Assembly: GCA_963726755.1 (NCBI GenBank)
Contig: CAVSDB010000003.1
Coordinates: 186,001-250,000, forward strand
Length of the DNA: 64,000 nucleotides
Direction: 5' to 3'
Source: DATKIY01 sp963726755
GTDB lineage: Bacteria > Actinomycetota > Actinomycetes > JAHEKZ01
In this document: positions 45,570-55,283 of the stretch, piece by piece
Position numbering within the stretch: position 1 is the first letter of the stretch
How the letters are laid out: every line of letters starts with the position of its first letter
Made by a program: the position numbers and the translations under genes
Notes under the pieces: generated by a model
Seen by the model: only the letters and a program-made list of their open reading frames with translations
The model's database searches: none
What the model was told of the DNA's origin: nothing

Positions 45570-47003
45570 ATGACCCTGCCTGAACCGACGCCAAGCAAGG
45601 CACATCGACACCCATTGCTCCGCCGAATTTCGATCGTCATTGCCTCAGTGATGGCCGTGGTCCTGGTAGCCGGCGGCCTGGCGGGATACCTCATCTACCG
45701 CCACCTCGACTCGAACATCACCGCACTCGATCTCACCAACGACCTGGGAACTGCCCGTCCGTCGAAGTCGACCGACCCCAACACCGCCGAGCAGCCACTC
45801 AACATCTTGGTGATGGGTTCGGACACGCGTCAGGGACAAGGTTCCAACGGCCAGGGCAAGGGCTTTGGAATGGACGTCACAGGCGCCCGCTCCGACACCA
45901 CGATGTTGTTGCACTTGCCAGCCTCACGTGACAAGGCGTTGGTCGTCAGCATTCCTCGCGACACCATCGTCGATATTCCGTCGTGCAAGACCGACACAGG
46001 CATGTCTTCTCCAACAACTGATCGCTTCAACGCCGCGTTCTCAATCGGCGGCCCAGCCTGCACGATTAAGACCGTCGAATCCCTGACGAACGTTTTCATC
46101 GACCACTTCGTGATCGTCGACTTCAACGGGTTCCAGGACGTCGTCAGTGCACTCGGCGGAGTTGACGTGTGCTTGCCTGAAGCGGTTAACGACCCCAAGA
46201 GCGGCCTTGACCTGCCAGCTGGGATTAGCCACGTAACCGGATCGATGGCGCTGTCATACGTGCGAGCTCGCTACATCGGCGACGGCAGTGACATCAGCCG
46301 AATCAGTCGGCAACAGGCGTTCCTGAGTTCCGTGGTCGATAAGGCAAAGAGCAGCGGCACCCTCTTGAACCCGCTGCGACTCGTTCCGTTCCTCGATGCC
46401 GCAACTAAGTCGCTGACTACCGACCCCGGCTTGGCGAGTTTGAACGAACTGCGCAAACTCGCGCAAGACGTCAAGGACATCCCGCCCAAAGACATCACGT
46501 TCATGACAACACCGTGGACGTATAACCCAGATGACCCGAACACGGTTGTGTGGCAAACCGCCAAGACCGACAAGTTGTGGCAAGCGATCATCAATGATGA
46601 TCCGTACCCGCCACCTGCACCCAAGCCCACTCAGATGGACGGCAAGAACCTAGACGTTGCTCCGGGTGACATCTACGTGCGTGTGCTGAACGGTTCCGGC
46701 AAAGACGGCGCCGCTACCAAGGCTGGCGACAAACTCGGCAACAAGGGTTTCAACATCGCCGGCGTCGACACCGCCGAGTCCTCAGATTTCGTCTCAACGA
46801 TCGTGCGCTACGACCCGCTGTACAACGACTCTGCTCGCACCGTTGCAGCATCGATTCCCGGCGCCACCCGAGTCGAAAAGCCCGGTCTGGGCTCGACTAT
46901 CGAGGTCGTCGTTGGCAAGGACTGGCCGGGCGTGCAGCACGTCGTCGTCAAGAAGCCTCCGACAACTGGCGTGCGAACCGCGAACCAGAACATCTGCAAC
47001 TAA
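45570..47003 (+). CDS. LytR-CpsA-Psr (LCP) family protein with LytR_C domain
   Basis: 477 residues. A short cytosolic tail and a membrane anchor (residues about 15-40) precede the extracellular LCP domain: ILVMGSDTRQG, GARSDTTMLLHLP and VVSIPRDTIVDIPSC with pyrophosphate-contact Arg and Asp residues, and VNDPKSGLDLPAG with LSYVRARY later. A C-terminal LytR_C domain (about 365-460: YVRVLNGSGKDGAATKAGD) follows. LCP proteins ligate polysaccharide from a lipid carrier onto peptidoglycan. The ATG follows AAGAGG. Confidence 0.92.
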   Translation: MTLPEPTPSKAHRHPLLRRISIVIASVMAVVLVAGGLAGYLIYRHLDSNITALDLTNDLGTARPSKSTDPNTAEQPLNILVMGSDTRQGQGSNGQGKGFGMDVTGARSDTTMLLHLPASRDKALVVSIPRDTIVDIPSCKTDTGMSSPTTDRFNAAFSIGGPACTIKTVESLTNVFIDHFVIVDFNGFQDVVSALGGVDVCLPEAVNDPKSGLDLPAGISHVTGSMALSYVRARYIGDGSDISRISRQQAFLSSVVDKAKSSGTLLNPLRLVPFLDAATKSLTTDPGLASLNELRKLAQDVKDIPPKDITFMTTPWTYNPDDPNTVVWQTAKTDKLWQAIINDDPYPPPAPKPTQMDGKNLDVAPGDIYVRVLNGSGKDGAATKAGDKLGNKGFNIAGVDTAESSDFVSTIVRYDPLYNDSARTVAASIPGATRVEKPGLGSTIEVVVGKDWPGVQHVVVKKPPTTGVRTANQNICN

Positions 47004-47024
47004 GCTCTTTGCAGCGGGGACCTC

Positions 47025-48006
47025 TTACTGAACTGGCTTGACGTCTTTGTCTTTAGCGGACTCAGTTTCAGTTGCTGCCGGGCCGTCTAAGAGCTGTTGC
47101 ATGTCGGCGCCTTCTTCATCCAACAACAGCGGGTCGACTGCGGCAGGGGTCTCACCAGCGGCAAGCAATCGCTTCGCCTCACGACGACGAGCCCGACGTT
47201 CACGACGGGCTGCCTTACGCTCACCCTTCCAGCCCGGGTGTCCTTCGGACTCTCGGTCTGCGGTGTACGACGCGAGGATTTCGTCGATTGGTCCGTCCTC
47301 AGCGAGTCGACCGCGCTTGAGATACAGACCACGGGTGCATAGACGCTGCAGTTGTCGATCGCTGTGTGAAACCACGAAAACCGTCTTACCACCTGCCAAC
47401 ATCGCATCGAGGCGTTCGTACGCCTTCTTGCGGAACGTGACGTCGCCGACCGACAGCGTCTCGTCGATGATGACCGTTGGTTCATCCATCGAAGTGATCA
47501 GGGCGAACGCGACGCGGGTCTTCATACCGCTGGAGAGGTGCCGAAACGGCGTGTCAACGAAGTCACCGATTTCCGCAAAGTCGATGATGCCGTCGAACTT
47601 TTCGTCGACCTGTGACTTCGTCATGCTGTGCAGGCCCGCAACGATGTAGATGTTGTCGCGCACGGTGAGGTCGTTCTTGAACCCCCCAGAGATGTTGACC
47701 AGCGGTGCAACGCCCCCGCGTAACCGGACCCAACCCTCATCAGGAAGCAAGATCCCAGCGACGAGTTTGAGCAGGGTGCTCTTGCCCTGGCCATTGGCGC
47801 CAACGACGCCAACGGCCTCACCTTGGGTTATCTGGAAAGTGATACCGCGCAATCCCCAGAACTCGCGCGTCGATTGGCCGGTCTCTTTCCGCAAGAGATG
47901 AGCCCAATGACGGTTGCGAAGTCGATTACGTCGGAATCGGATTCCAAGGTTATGCGCCTCGATCGTTACTGGCGCATCAACACTTCGCTGCTGCTGAGTC
48001 GGTCAT
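47025..48006 (-). CDS. Polysaccharide ABC exporter ATP-binding protein (TagH/Wzt-like), frameshifted near start
   Basis: Walker A is GANGQGKSTLLK, the signature is LSSGMKTRVA and Walker B is TVIIDETLSVGD. The N-terminal homologous segment (TIEAHNLGIRF, then RREFW-type TREFWGLRGITF) is in frame only after about 47975 and has no start of its own. The ATG at 48006, overlapping the permease stop as TGATG, is the natural start; one indel near 47978 restores MTDSAAAK to the body. The C-terminal 70 residues are basic then acidic (RKAARRERRARRREAKR). It powers export of a surface polysaccharide or teichoic acid. Confidence 0.85.
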
Positions 48007-48911
48007 CACATTTCCTTGAGAACTTGTGACTCCAGTCGGTTGAACACGCGCCAACCGATAAGGAGAGTGATGATTGATCCGACAGTTGCGACGCCAAACA
48101 ACCAGGGGCTTGAGTAGGGTTGCGGGAAGAAGACGCGGTGATAGACGTCAAGGATACCCGTCAGCGGATTCAGCTCAAAGAGCCGCAGAATCCATACCGG
48201 CCAGGTCTCGTTGCCGAACAGAATCCAACTCGGCCACTCTTGCTCTTTCAGTATCAGTGCGAACGCCCCGACGCCGTACACGACCGGAGAGAGGTAGCGA
48301 TACATCGTCCCGAAGATCCTGATCACTCGTTGCACATCTGGGTACAGCAAACACATCGGAGCAAAGATCAAGGCTAGTCCGGTGTTATAGATCCCTTGAA
48401 CCAAGAACGCCAGCGGCACTAGCAAGATCCATGGACTCACGGATTTTTGGTACATGATCGCCGCCGCCGCCGTAATAGGTAGCGTGAAGAAGAACTCGAC
48501 GAACCGCGACAGCACTGTTCGTAACACCCACGTCTCACGCGGCAGGCTTGAGGCCGTCACGAGTTTGGCGTCCGCGCCGAGCAATCGACTGCAGTCATTC
48601 AACACGTGCAAGGTCCACTGGAACGGCAGGATCCCGGTCAGTAGCCAGAGCAGATAAGGCTGCTCATCGGGGGCGCCACGGTGAACGATGAACCCGAAAA
48701 CAAACCAGTAGACGAGGGCGAGGAGCAGCGGATCTAACAGCGTCCATACGTAGCCGAGAACCGAGTCGCTGTAGCGGACCTTGAGGTCACGAATGACCAA
48801 GATCTTCAGGATGCCCCGAGTGCGCCAGAGCGCCTTGATCCGACCTGCACTCGAAGGTCGGTGCGCGGGGTCGGCGCTGTTGAAGCGCAGCGGCAGGTCG
48901 GACGCAGTCAT
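48006..48911 (-). CDS. Polysaccharide ABC exporter permease (TagG/Wzm-like)
   Basis: 301 residues with six hydrophobic segments. ILVIRDLKVRYSDSVLGYVW and LNPLTGILDVYHRVFF are the family signatures of ABC-2 permeases for O-antigen or teichoic acid. It forms the exporter with the overlapping ATPase gene. The two flanking genes are LCP ligases, which would attach the exported polymer to peptidoglycan. Confidence 0.9.
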   Translation of the reverse strand: MTASDLPLRFNSADPAHRPSSAGRIKALWRTRGILKILVIRDLKVRYSDSVLGYVWTLLDPLLLALVYWFVFGFIVHRGAPDEQPYLLWLLTGILPFQWTLHVLNDCSRLLGADAKLVTASSLPRETWVLRTVLSRFVEFFFTLPITAAAAIMYQKSVSPWILLVPLAFLVQGIYNTGLALIFAPMCLLYPDVQRVIRIFGTMYRYLSPVVYGVGAFALILKEQEWPSWILFGNETWPVWILRLFELNPLTGILDVYHRVFFPQPYSSPWLFGVATVGSIITLLIGWRVFNRLESQVLKEM

Positions 48912-49140
48912 GGCAGGTCAGAAAGGGTATCTGGTCGAACCGGCCCTGCGGTAATCGGCTGCGGGGGCGGCGTGCCGATTCGGGAAATCAGCTCCCGATC
49001 CCGTAACCTCGAATCGGTCTGAATCGCCCATTCCCAAGTCGTTCACCGCCGGGCGGAACTGCCTAGCCCAGTCGGGCGTCCAATGCCCTAGGCCCACAGT
49101 TGTCCCGCACTGTCGTAGATCACCGGAGGAACCAACCCGA

Positions 49141-50562
49141 ATGAGCCCCGAACTTCCCCCGGAGCTCTCTCCCCGCGGTCCCGCTGCCGTTGCGCGCAAG
49201 GGGCGTTGGCTAGGCCGTCTAGCCGCTGTCGCGGCCGTAGCGGTGTTCGCAGTCAGTACCAGCGGCTGGGTCATGGCGACCTATCTGGATGCCAAGATCG
49301 GGCGCATCTTCGGGATCTCGTCACTACTGTCCGGCGACTCAACTGGTCCGATGACCATCCTCGTTGTTGGTTCGGACAGCCGCGAAGGGCTCTCCACCGC
49401 TGAGGCTCACAAGCTCGGTACCGGCACGGCTGCCAACGCTGGTGGCCAACGCTCGGACACCATGATGCTGGTTCACCTGTCAGCCGACCGCAAAGACGTG
49501 ACCGTGGTCAGCCTGCCTCGCGATTCTTACGTGACGATCCCGGCATATACCGACTCAGCGGGTGACAAGCACCCAGCTCAGAAGAACAAGTTGAACGCCG
49601 CGTTCTCACTCGGTGGCGCGCCACTACTCATTAGAACGGTCACCGACGAAACCGGTATGTCCATTGACCACTACGTCGAGGTTGGTTTCGGTGGCGTCGT
49701 CAACATGGTCGACGCCATTGGCGGTGTCGACGTCTGTCTGCCCAGCGCAGTCGACGACTGGCGCAGTGGCTTAAAACTTCCCGCAGGAACCTCGCATGTC
49801 GGTGGTCTGATGGGTCTGGCGTACGTTCGAGCGCGATACATCGACCCCACCGCCGACCTTGGACGTATGCAACGTCAGCAACGCTTCCTCGGCTCGATGT
49901 TCCAGCAAGCAACCAGTGCCGGCGTGCTGCTGAACCCGGTAAAGCTCGAGAACTTCCTGAACGCTGCGTTGTCCTCGGTCAAGATGGACCAAGACATGAC
50001 TCGCGACAAGTTGCTCGATCTGGCGAGCGAGTTGCAGGACATTTCGCCCAAGGACATCCGTTTCCTCACGGTGCCGCTGTCGAACATCAACCTGAGTACG
50101 GACGTCGGTAGTTCGGTGCTGTGGGACAAGTCCAAGGCCGCTGCCCTCTTCCAGTCACTCGAAGACGACAAACCACTCGTCAAGCAACCCAAGGGTAAGA
50201 CCGTCGCGGTCGCGCCGTCGGACATCAGCGTGCAAGCATTCAACGGCAGCACCGTCGAAGGATTGGCGAGTCAGGCAAGCGCGGATCTTGATGCCGCTGG
50301 CTACACGATCGGCGCTGCTCCCACCAACGCCGACAAGACCGACGTCACCACAACGGTGATTCGCTACGACCCTCGCTGGGACACCTCGGTCAAGACCCTG
50401 CAGGCAGCTTTCCCCAACGCCACGACTGAAGAAGTGCCCGGCCTCGGCGGGACGTTCCAGATCGTCGTTGGCAGTGACTACGCCAAGCCGCTGCCAGTCA
50501 AGGTGTCGAAGGCTGACAACAAGTTGGACTCGCACACCGCCGCTGACGGTATCTGCGGCTAG
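49141..50562 (+). CDS. LytR-CpsA-Psr (LCP) family protein with LytR_C domain (second copy)
   Basis: 473 residues with a membrane anchor at about 22-45 and the LCP motifs ILVVGSDSREG, QRSDTMMLVHL and VVSLPRDSYVTIP, plus LAYVRARYIDPTADLGRMQRQ split as usual. The C-terminal LytR_C domain reads ISVQAFNGSTVEGLASQAS. It is paralogous to the gene at 45570 (similar along the whole length). GGAGGA precedes the ATG. The stop overlaps the converging thioesterase stop. Confidence 0.92.
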   Translation: MSPELPPELSPRGPAAVARKGRWLGRLAAVAAVAVFAVSTSGWVMATYLDAKIGRIFGISSLLSGDSTGPMTILVVGSDSREGLSTAEAHKLGTGTAANAGGQRSDTMMLVHLSADRKDVTVVSLPRDSYVTIPAYTDSAGDKHPAQKNKLNAAFSLGGAPLLIRTVTDETGMSIDHYVEVGFGGVVNMVDAIGGVDVCLPSAVDDWRSGLKLPAGTSHVGGLMGLAYVRARYIDPTADLGRMQRQQRFLGSMFQQATSAGVLLNPVKLENFLNAALSSVKMDQDMTRDKLLDLASELQDISPKDIRFLTVPLSNINLSTDVGSSVLWDKSKAAALFQSLEDDKPLVKQPKGKTVAVAPSDISVQAFNGSTVEGLASQASADLDAAGYTIGAAPTNADKTDVTTTVIRYDPRWDTSVKTLQAAFPNATTEEVPGLGGTFQIVVGSDYAKPLPVKVSKADNKLDSHTAADGICG

Positions 50563-51065
50563 TCGCCGCTCGCACGCAGTTGCGCGATCTGATCGCGGCG
50601 TGACAACCGATGTTGTCGACGAATCTCTGCCTCGGCGAGACGGCGGCGATCGTCTGCGGTTTCCGGCCCGACGGGTGGTACTGGACGGGGGCGTCCGTCG
50701 ACGTCGACCGCGACGAACACCAGGTACGCGGACGCCACATGGATCGCCGGCGCGGTCTCGTTCCAACGCTCTGACGTGACTCTGACCCCAACCTCCATCG
50801 AGGTTCGTCCGGCCCAGTTCACCTGCGCATGTGCATGGACCAGGTCTCCGACACGGACCGGCTCGAGAAAGACCATTTCGTCCATCGACACGGTGACGGC
50901 CGCACCGCCGCTGTGACGACCAGCCGCCGCTCCCGCAACCGAGTCAACGAGCCGCATCACCACGCCACCATGGACAGTCCCCAGCAGGTTCACATCGAGC
51001 GACGTCATGATCTGGCTCAGGGTCGTGCGCGCCGCTGACGACGGGACCGCGGCCAAGTCACTCAT
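50559..51065 (-). CDS. Acyl-CoA thioesterase, hotdog fold (BACH/YciA type)
   Basis: 168 residues from ATG 51065 (MSDLAAVPSSAARTTLSQIM). The hotdog core is NLLGTVHGGVVMRLVDSVAG, with the catalytic Asp in VDS, and later RTSMEVGVRVTSER, VFVAVD. It hydrolyses acyl-CoAs. It is last in the nad-pur operon, overlapping purE by 8 bp, so it may simply be carried along. Confidence 0.85.
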   Translation of the reverse strand: MSDLAAVPSSAARTTLSQIMTSLDVNLLGTVHGGVVMRLVDSVAGAAAGRHSGGAAVTVSMDEMVFLEPVRVGDLVHAHAQVNWAGRTSMEVGVRVTSERWNETAPAIHVASAYLVFVAVDVDGRPRPVPPVGPETADDRRRLAEAEIRRQHRLSRRDQIAQLRASGD

Positions 51066-51573
51066 CAGCGTCTTTGAACCCTTGTCGACGCATGGCTTCG
51101 CCTTTGGCGCGTGACTGTTCTGCGAGTTCGGTCTGGAATTTCTCGATCCGTGCCCGAAGTGTGTCGTCGGAGACGCCGAGGATCCGAACCGCGAGCAGTC
51201 CAGCATTTCTGGCATTGCCGATGGCGACTGTTGCTACCGGGATTCCTGCGGGCATCTGCGCGATCGACATCAGCGAGTCCATGCCGTCGAGGTACGTCAA
51301 CGGAACCGGGACACCGATGACCGGCAGCGGCGTTGTTGCGGCGAGCATGCCAGGCAAGTGCGCCGCACCCCCTGCGCCCGCGATGATGACGCGCAGTCCC
51401 CGGTCCGCGGCCGTCGTGCCGTACTCCAACATGTCGTGCGGGGTTCGATGCGCCGACACCACGTCGACCTCAGTCTTAATGTCGAACTCCGCTAGAGCAT
51501 CGACAGCTGGCTTCATTACAGGCCAGTCCGAGTCGCTACCCATGACCACCGCAACTAGCGCCTGATCACTCAT
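51058..51573 (-). CDS. purE: 5-(carboxyamino)imidazole ribonucleotide mutase
   Basis: 171 residues. The PurE core is VVMGSDSDWPVM, VSAHRTPHDMLEY, IIAGAGGAAHLPGM and GVPVPLTYLDGMDSLMSIAQ. It moves the carboxyl of N5-CAIR to C4 in purine synthesis, working with PurK. The start overlaps the purK end by 8 bp. Confidence 0.96.
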   Translation of the reverse strand: MSDQALVAVVMGSDSDWPVMKPAVDALAEFDIKTEVDVVSAHRTPHDMLEYGTTAADRGLRVIIAGAGGAAHLPGMLAATTPLPVIGVPVPLTYLDGMDSLMSIAQMPAGIPVATVAIGNARNAGLLAVRILGVSDDTLRARIEKFQTELAEQSRAKGEAMRRQGFKDADE

Positions 51574-52724
51574 CGATGTCTCCTCGTAGGAACGCGGCAG
51601 CGTGGCGCGCTCGGTCGCGCGCGTCGTCGAAGTCATTGTCCACGACCGTGACGTGTCCGACCTTACGGCCGGGCTTGATCGCCTTGCCGTAACTGTGAAT
51701 ACGCAGACCCGGATCGCGAGCCATGCAGTGCAAATACGCCGGATATAGGTCGGGCAAGTCCCCACCCAGGACGTTCACCATCACCGAGATCGGAGCGGTC
51801 GCTGAGGGGTCGCCGAGGGGTAAGTCGAGCACTGCTCGCAGATGGTTCTCGAACTGACTAGTCACCGCACCGTCAATCGACCAGTGGCCAGAGTTGTGCG
51901 GCCTCATGGCCAGTTCGTTGACGAGCACACCCTGCGGGGTGTCAAACATCTCAACGGCCATCACGCCAACGACATCGAGCTCTCCCGCGATCTGCAATGC
52001 GGCCTCTTGGGCAGCGACAGCGTGATCGTCGGAGATCCCAGGTGCGGGTGCGTAGACCTCACGGCAGATGCCGTCGATTTGCAGCGTTTCGACGACTGGG
52101 TACGCCACCGCCTGACCACTAGGACTGCGCGCGACCATCGCGGACAACTCGCGAATGAACTCGACGCGTTCCTCGACCAGGAATCCTGGGACTTGGCGGT
52201 GCGCCAGTACCTCAGCGGCAGCCTCTGGGCCGTCCACGACCCAGACGCCCTTGCCGTCGTACCCACCGCGCGTGGCCTTCAGCACGACAGGCCACCCGGA
52301 GTTCTCCGTAGCAAAGCGCTCGACGTCAGCCGAGCTATCGACGCGCGCCCATGCAGGTACCGCGATTGCCATCGAGTCGAGTCGCTCGACGCATGACGCC
52401 CTTGTCTTGCGCGTGTACGAGGGCCGAGGGACCGGGGCGCACCGCAATTCCGGCATTGAGCAACTCGAGCAAGTGTTCGGTCGGGACGTGCTCGTGGTCG
52501 AACGTCAGCACGTCACAGTCGCTGGCGAATTTGGTCAGGGTGGTGAGGTCGCGGTAATCGCCCAGCACGACGTCGTGAATCACCTGCGCCGCGCTGTCCT
52601 GCATGGTGTCGGCCAGCAGGCGTAGTCGAACACCCAAGGCGATCGCTGGCTGTTGCATCATGCGCGCCAACTGCCCGCCGCCGACGACACCGACGACGGG
52701 GAAGTCGCTTCCGGATGCGGTCAT
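51566..52724 (-). CDS. purK: 5-(carboxyamino)imidazole ribonucleotide synthase, frameshifted
   Basis: ATP-grasp enzyme that carboxylates AIR with bicarbonate. The first frame gives the N-terminal domain (VVGVVGGGQLARMMQQPAIAL, FDHEHVPTEHLLEL, ALVHAQDKGVM). The second, from about 52393, gives ERLDSMAIAVPAWARV, VLKATRGGYDGKGVWV, EMFDTPQGVLVNELAMRPHNSGHW and GGDLP. The join is in CGTCGAG near 52393. Both halves are complete, so a single indel is the likely cause. Confidence 0.9.
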
Positions 52725-52733
52725 CGCCCGACC

Positions 52734-53651
52734 TTACCCAGCACCTCGATCACCGAGCACCTCCAGGACGTCGAGGCCCAGATCGAGCACCGGCGCCGAG
52801 TGGGTGAGCGCACCAACGGCCACGAAGTCGACACCGGTCTCAGCGACAGCGCGAACTACATCGAGGGACAGCCCACCGCTGGCTTCAAGTTTAACCGCGG
52901 TGTTGCCTGCTCGAGCGGCCCGGACTGCCGCTGCCAAATCCTCGATCGACATGTTGTCGAGCAGGATCAACTCGGCACCAACCGCCACGGCTTCAACAAC
53001 TTGCGCAACGGTGTCGCACTCGACTTCGAGCGGGACATGCGCATCAAGTGACCGCACAGCCGCCACAGCAGCTGCAACGCCGCCAGCAGCAGCCACATGG
53101 TTGTCCTTGATGAGCGCAGCATCGCCAAGCCCCATTCGGTGGTTGGCTCCCCCGCCGCATCGAACCGCGTACTTCTCAAGTACCCGCATTCCAGGGATCG
53201 TCTTCCGTGTGTCGCGAACGACGGTGTTCGTGCTCGAGACCTTGTCGACCCAACGCGAGGTCAAGGTGGCAACACCGGATAGGTGACCTAGGTAGTTCAA
53301 CGCGGTTCGCTCCGCTGTCAGAAGTCCGCGAGCCGGCGCTTCGACCGAGAGCACAACACTTCCGGCAAGGAGTTTGTCGCCGTCGGCTGCGTGCTCCTTG
53401 CATGTCCAGTTCTCTGAGCCGATGACGGCGTCAAGCGTGGCGGCAGCGAGTCCGACACCGCATAGGACCCCAGGACTACGGGCAGCGAACTGTGCCACGA
53501 CCCGTTGGTCGGCTGCCACGGTCGCCTGAGAAGTGACGTCAGGTCCGTACGCGAGGTCTTCATCAAGCGATCGCTGAACGTGCTGGACGACATCTTCGAC
53601 GGACCATCCGATGTCATCGATCAAGCGCTGCGTGATCGGTCCCAGGCTCAC
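52734..53651 (-). CDS. nadC: Nicotinate-nucleotide pyrophosphorylase (carboxylating)
   Basis: 305 residues. Quinolinate phosphoribosyltransferase with LDEDLAYGPDVTSQATV, ERTALNYLGHLSGVATLT, VRDTRKTIPGMRVLEKYAVRCGGG (the substrate-binding run) and ILLDNMS. It converts quinolinate and PRPP to nicotinate mononucleotide. The start overlaps the nadB stop. Confidence 0.96.
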   Translation of the reverse strand: MSLGPITQRLIDDIGWSVEDVVQHVQRSLDEDLAYGPDVTSQATVAADQRVVAQFAARSPGVLCGVGLAAATLDAVIGSENWTCKEHAADGDKLLAGSVVLSVEAPARGLLTAERTALNYLGHLSGVATLTSRWVDKVSSTNTVVRDTRKTIPGMRVLEKYAVRCGGGANHRMGLGDAALIKDNHVAAAGGVAAAVAAVRSLDAHVPLEVECDTVAQVVEAVAVGAELILLDNMSIEDLAAAVRAARAGNTAVKLEASGGLSLDVVRAVAETGVDFVAVGALTHSAPVLDLGLDVLEVLGDRGAG

Positions 53652-55283
53652 GCAGCGACCTCGTCGGGAACAAAGGCCGCGACCAGGTCACCGTCAAGAC
53701 GTTGCTCGATACGCCCTTGCCACGCCGGCGAAGGGTCAGGTGCGTCGAGCCGTCGATGGCAACCGCGACTCTCTTGTCGGATGGTGGCGCCTTGAACGAT
53801 GAGCCAAGACACGGTGTGAAGGTTGGTCGCTTCAAGTTGCGCCAGGTCGAACGGTTCACCAACTATCGGGCCGGCCGCCAACGCCGACGCCAGTTCAGCT
53901 AGACCAATCGGCTCGCGAAGTGGACCGGCCCATCGGCTCATCGCCGCCGCACGCTCCCTACGCCCCATGGCCGAGACGAACGCGCGCGCGGTGTCGGCGA
54001 TCACCGGCTCTTGGGGAAGGGGAAGCACTGCGCCCAGCGCAGCACCAACTCGTCGACCGGCGACCAGCCCCTCGGTAACGCCGTTCGAGGCCAGCCGGTT
54101 GGCACCGTGTACACCCGTGTCGGCAACCTCCCCAATGGCGAAAAGTCCGGCGACGGACGTACGTCCAGTGAGGTCGGCCCGAACCCCTCCGCACCCGAAA
54201 TGTGCAGCTGGCGCCACTGGGATTGGTTCGCGAACTGGATCAATACCGGACAGCCCGGCAGGCAGCGACAATCGTCGGGAACCGTTGCTCAAGTGCAGGT
54301 CCGATCGAGGTGGCATCTAAGAAGACGTGATCTGTGATACCTCCCGGCGCGGAACGCAGTCGCATAGCAATGGCGGTTGCGACAACGTCTCTAGGAGCCA
54401 GGTCGGCCATGGGATGCACACCAGCCATTACTCGAGCCCCGGTTGCGTCCACGAGCACCGCGCCCTCGCCACGAACCGCCTCTGAAACAAGCAACCGTTG
54501 ACCGGGGATGTCACCGGGCTGCCAGAACGCTGTGGGGTGGAACTGAACGAACTCGACATCGGCTACCACTGCTCCAGCCCGCAGCGCCAACGCGATCCCG
54601 TCACCGGTTGCTTGCGTGGGATTTGTCGTGGTCGCGTACGCCTGTCCAATGCCACCGGTCGCAACTACCAGTGCCCCGGTGTGGACCATCGTTACGTCGG
54701 TCAGTCGCCCATCGACGGACACCGTGGCGACCACTACCGCTGCCACCGAACCGTCAGTTGCAAGCACGGCGTCCAAGGCGACGCACCGCTCTCGGACACG
54801 TACCGTCGATCGACGCAGCGCGGCATCAAGCGTCCGCTGCACTTCGGCTCCCGTCGCGTCCCCGCCCGAGTGGACGATGCGCGGACGTCCGTGGCCTCCC
54901 TCGCGCGCGAGTAGCAGGCGACCGGTTGCGTCCTTGTCGAAGTCAGCGCCCATTGCAACGAGTTCCCGCACCGCCCCCGGGGCTTCACTGACCAAGAGGT
55001 CGACGACCCGAGGATCACTAAGCCCCGCGCCAGCCGTCACGGTGTCTCGCGCGTGGTCCACGACGGAGTCCTGCGTGAGGTCCAAGACCGCAGCAAGTCC
55101 ACCTTGTGCCCAACCTGTTGAACCAGACCCAAGATTTGCTTTAGTCACCACCAACACGCTGCGGCCGGCAGCATCAGCCGCCAGCGCCGCGCTGGCGCCG
55201 GCGGCGCCGGAGCCGATGACCACGACGTCGAAGCGCTCCTCGCGTTCGACCGACCATGGCACCGCCCCGACCGGTCCGGTCAT
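53648..55283 (-). CDS. nadB: L-aspartate oxidase, frameshifted
   Basis: FAD enzyme making iminoaspartate. The first frame carries the FAD motif VVIGSGAAGASAALAA, GWAQGGLAAVL, EFVQFHPTAFW and LAPRDVVATAI. It ends soon after LEQRFPTIVAACRA. The second frame resumes as GIDPVREPIPVAPAAHFGCGGVR, GLFAIGEVADTGVHGANRLASN and a shortened C-terminal domain. The join is at about 54250. Start overlaps nadA by 4 bp. The His-rich and NRLASN active-site segments are intact. Confidence 0.9.
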
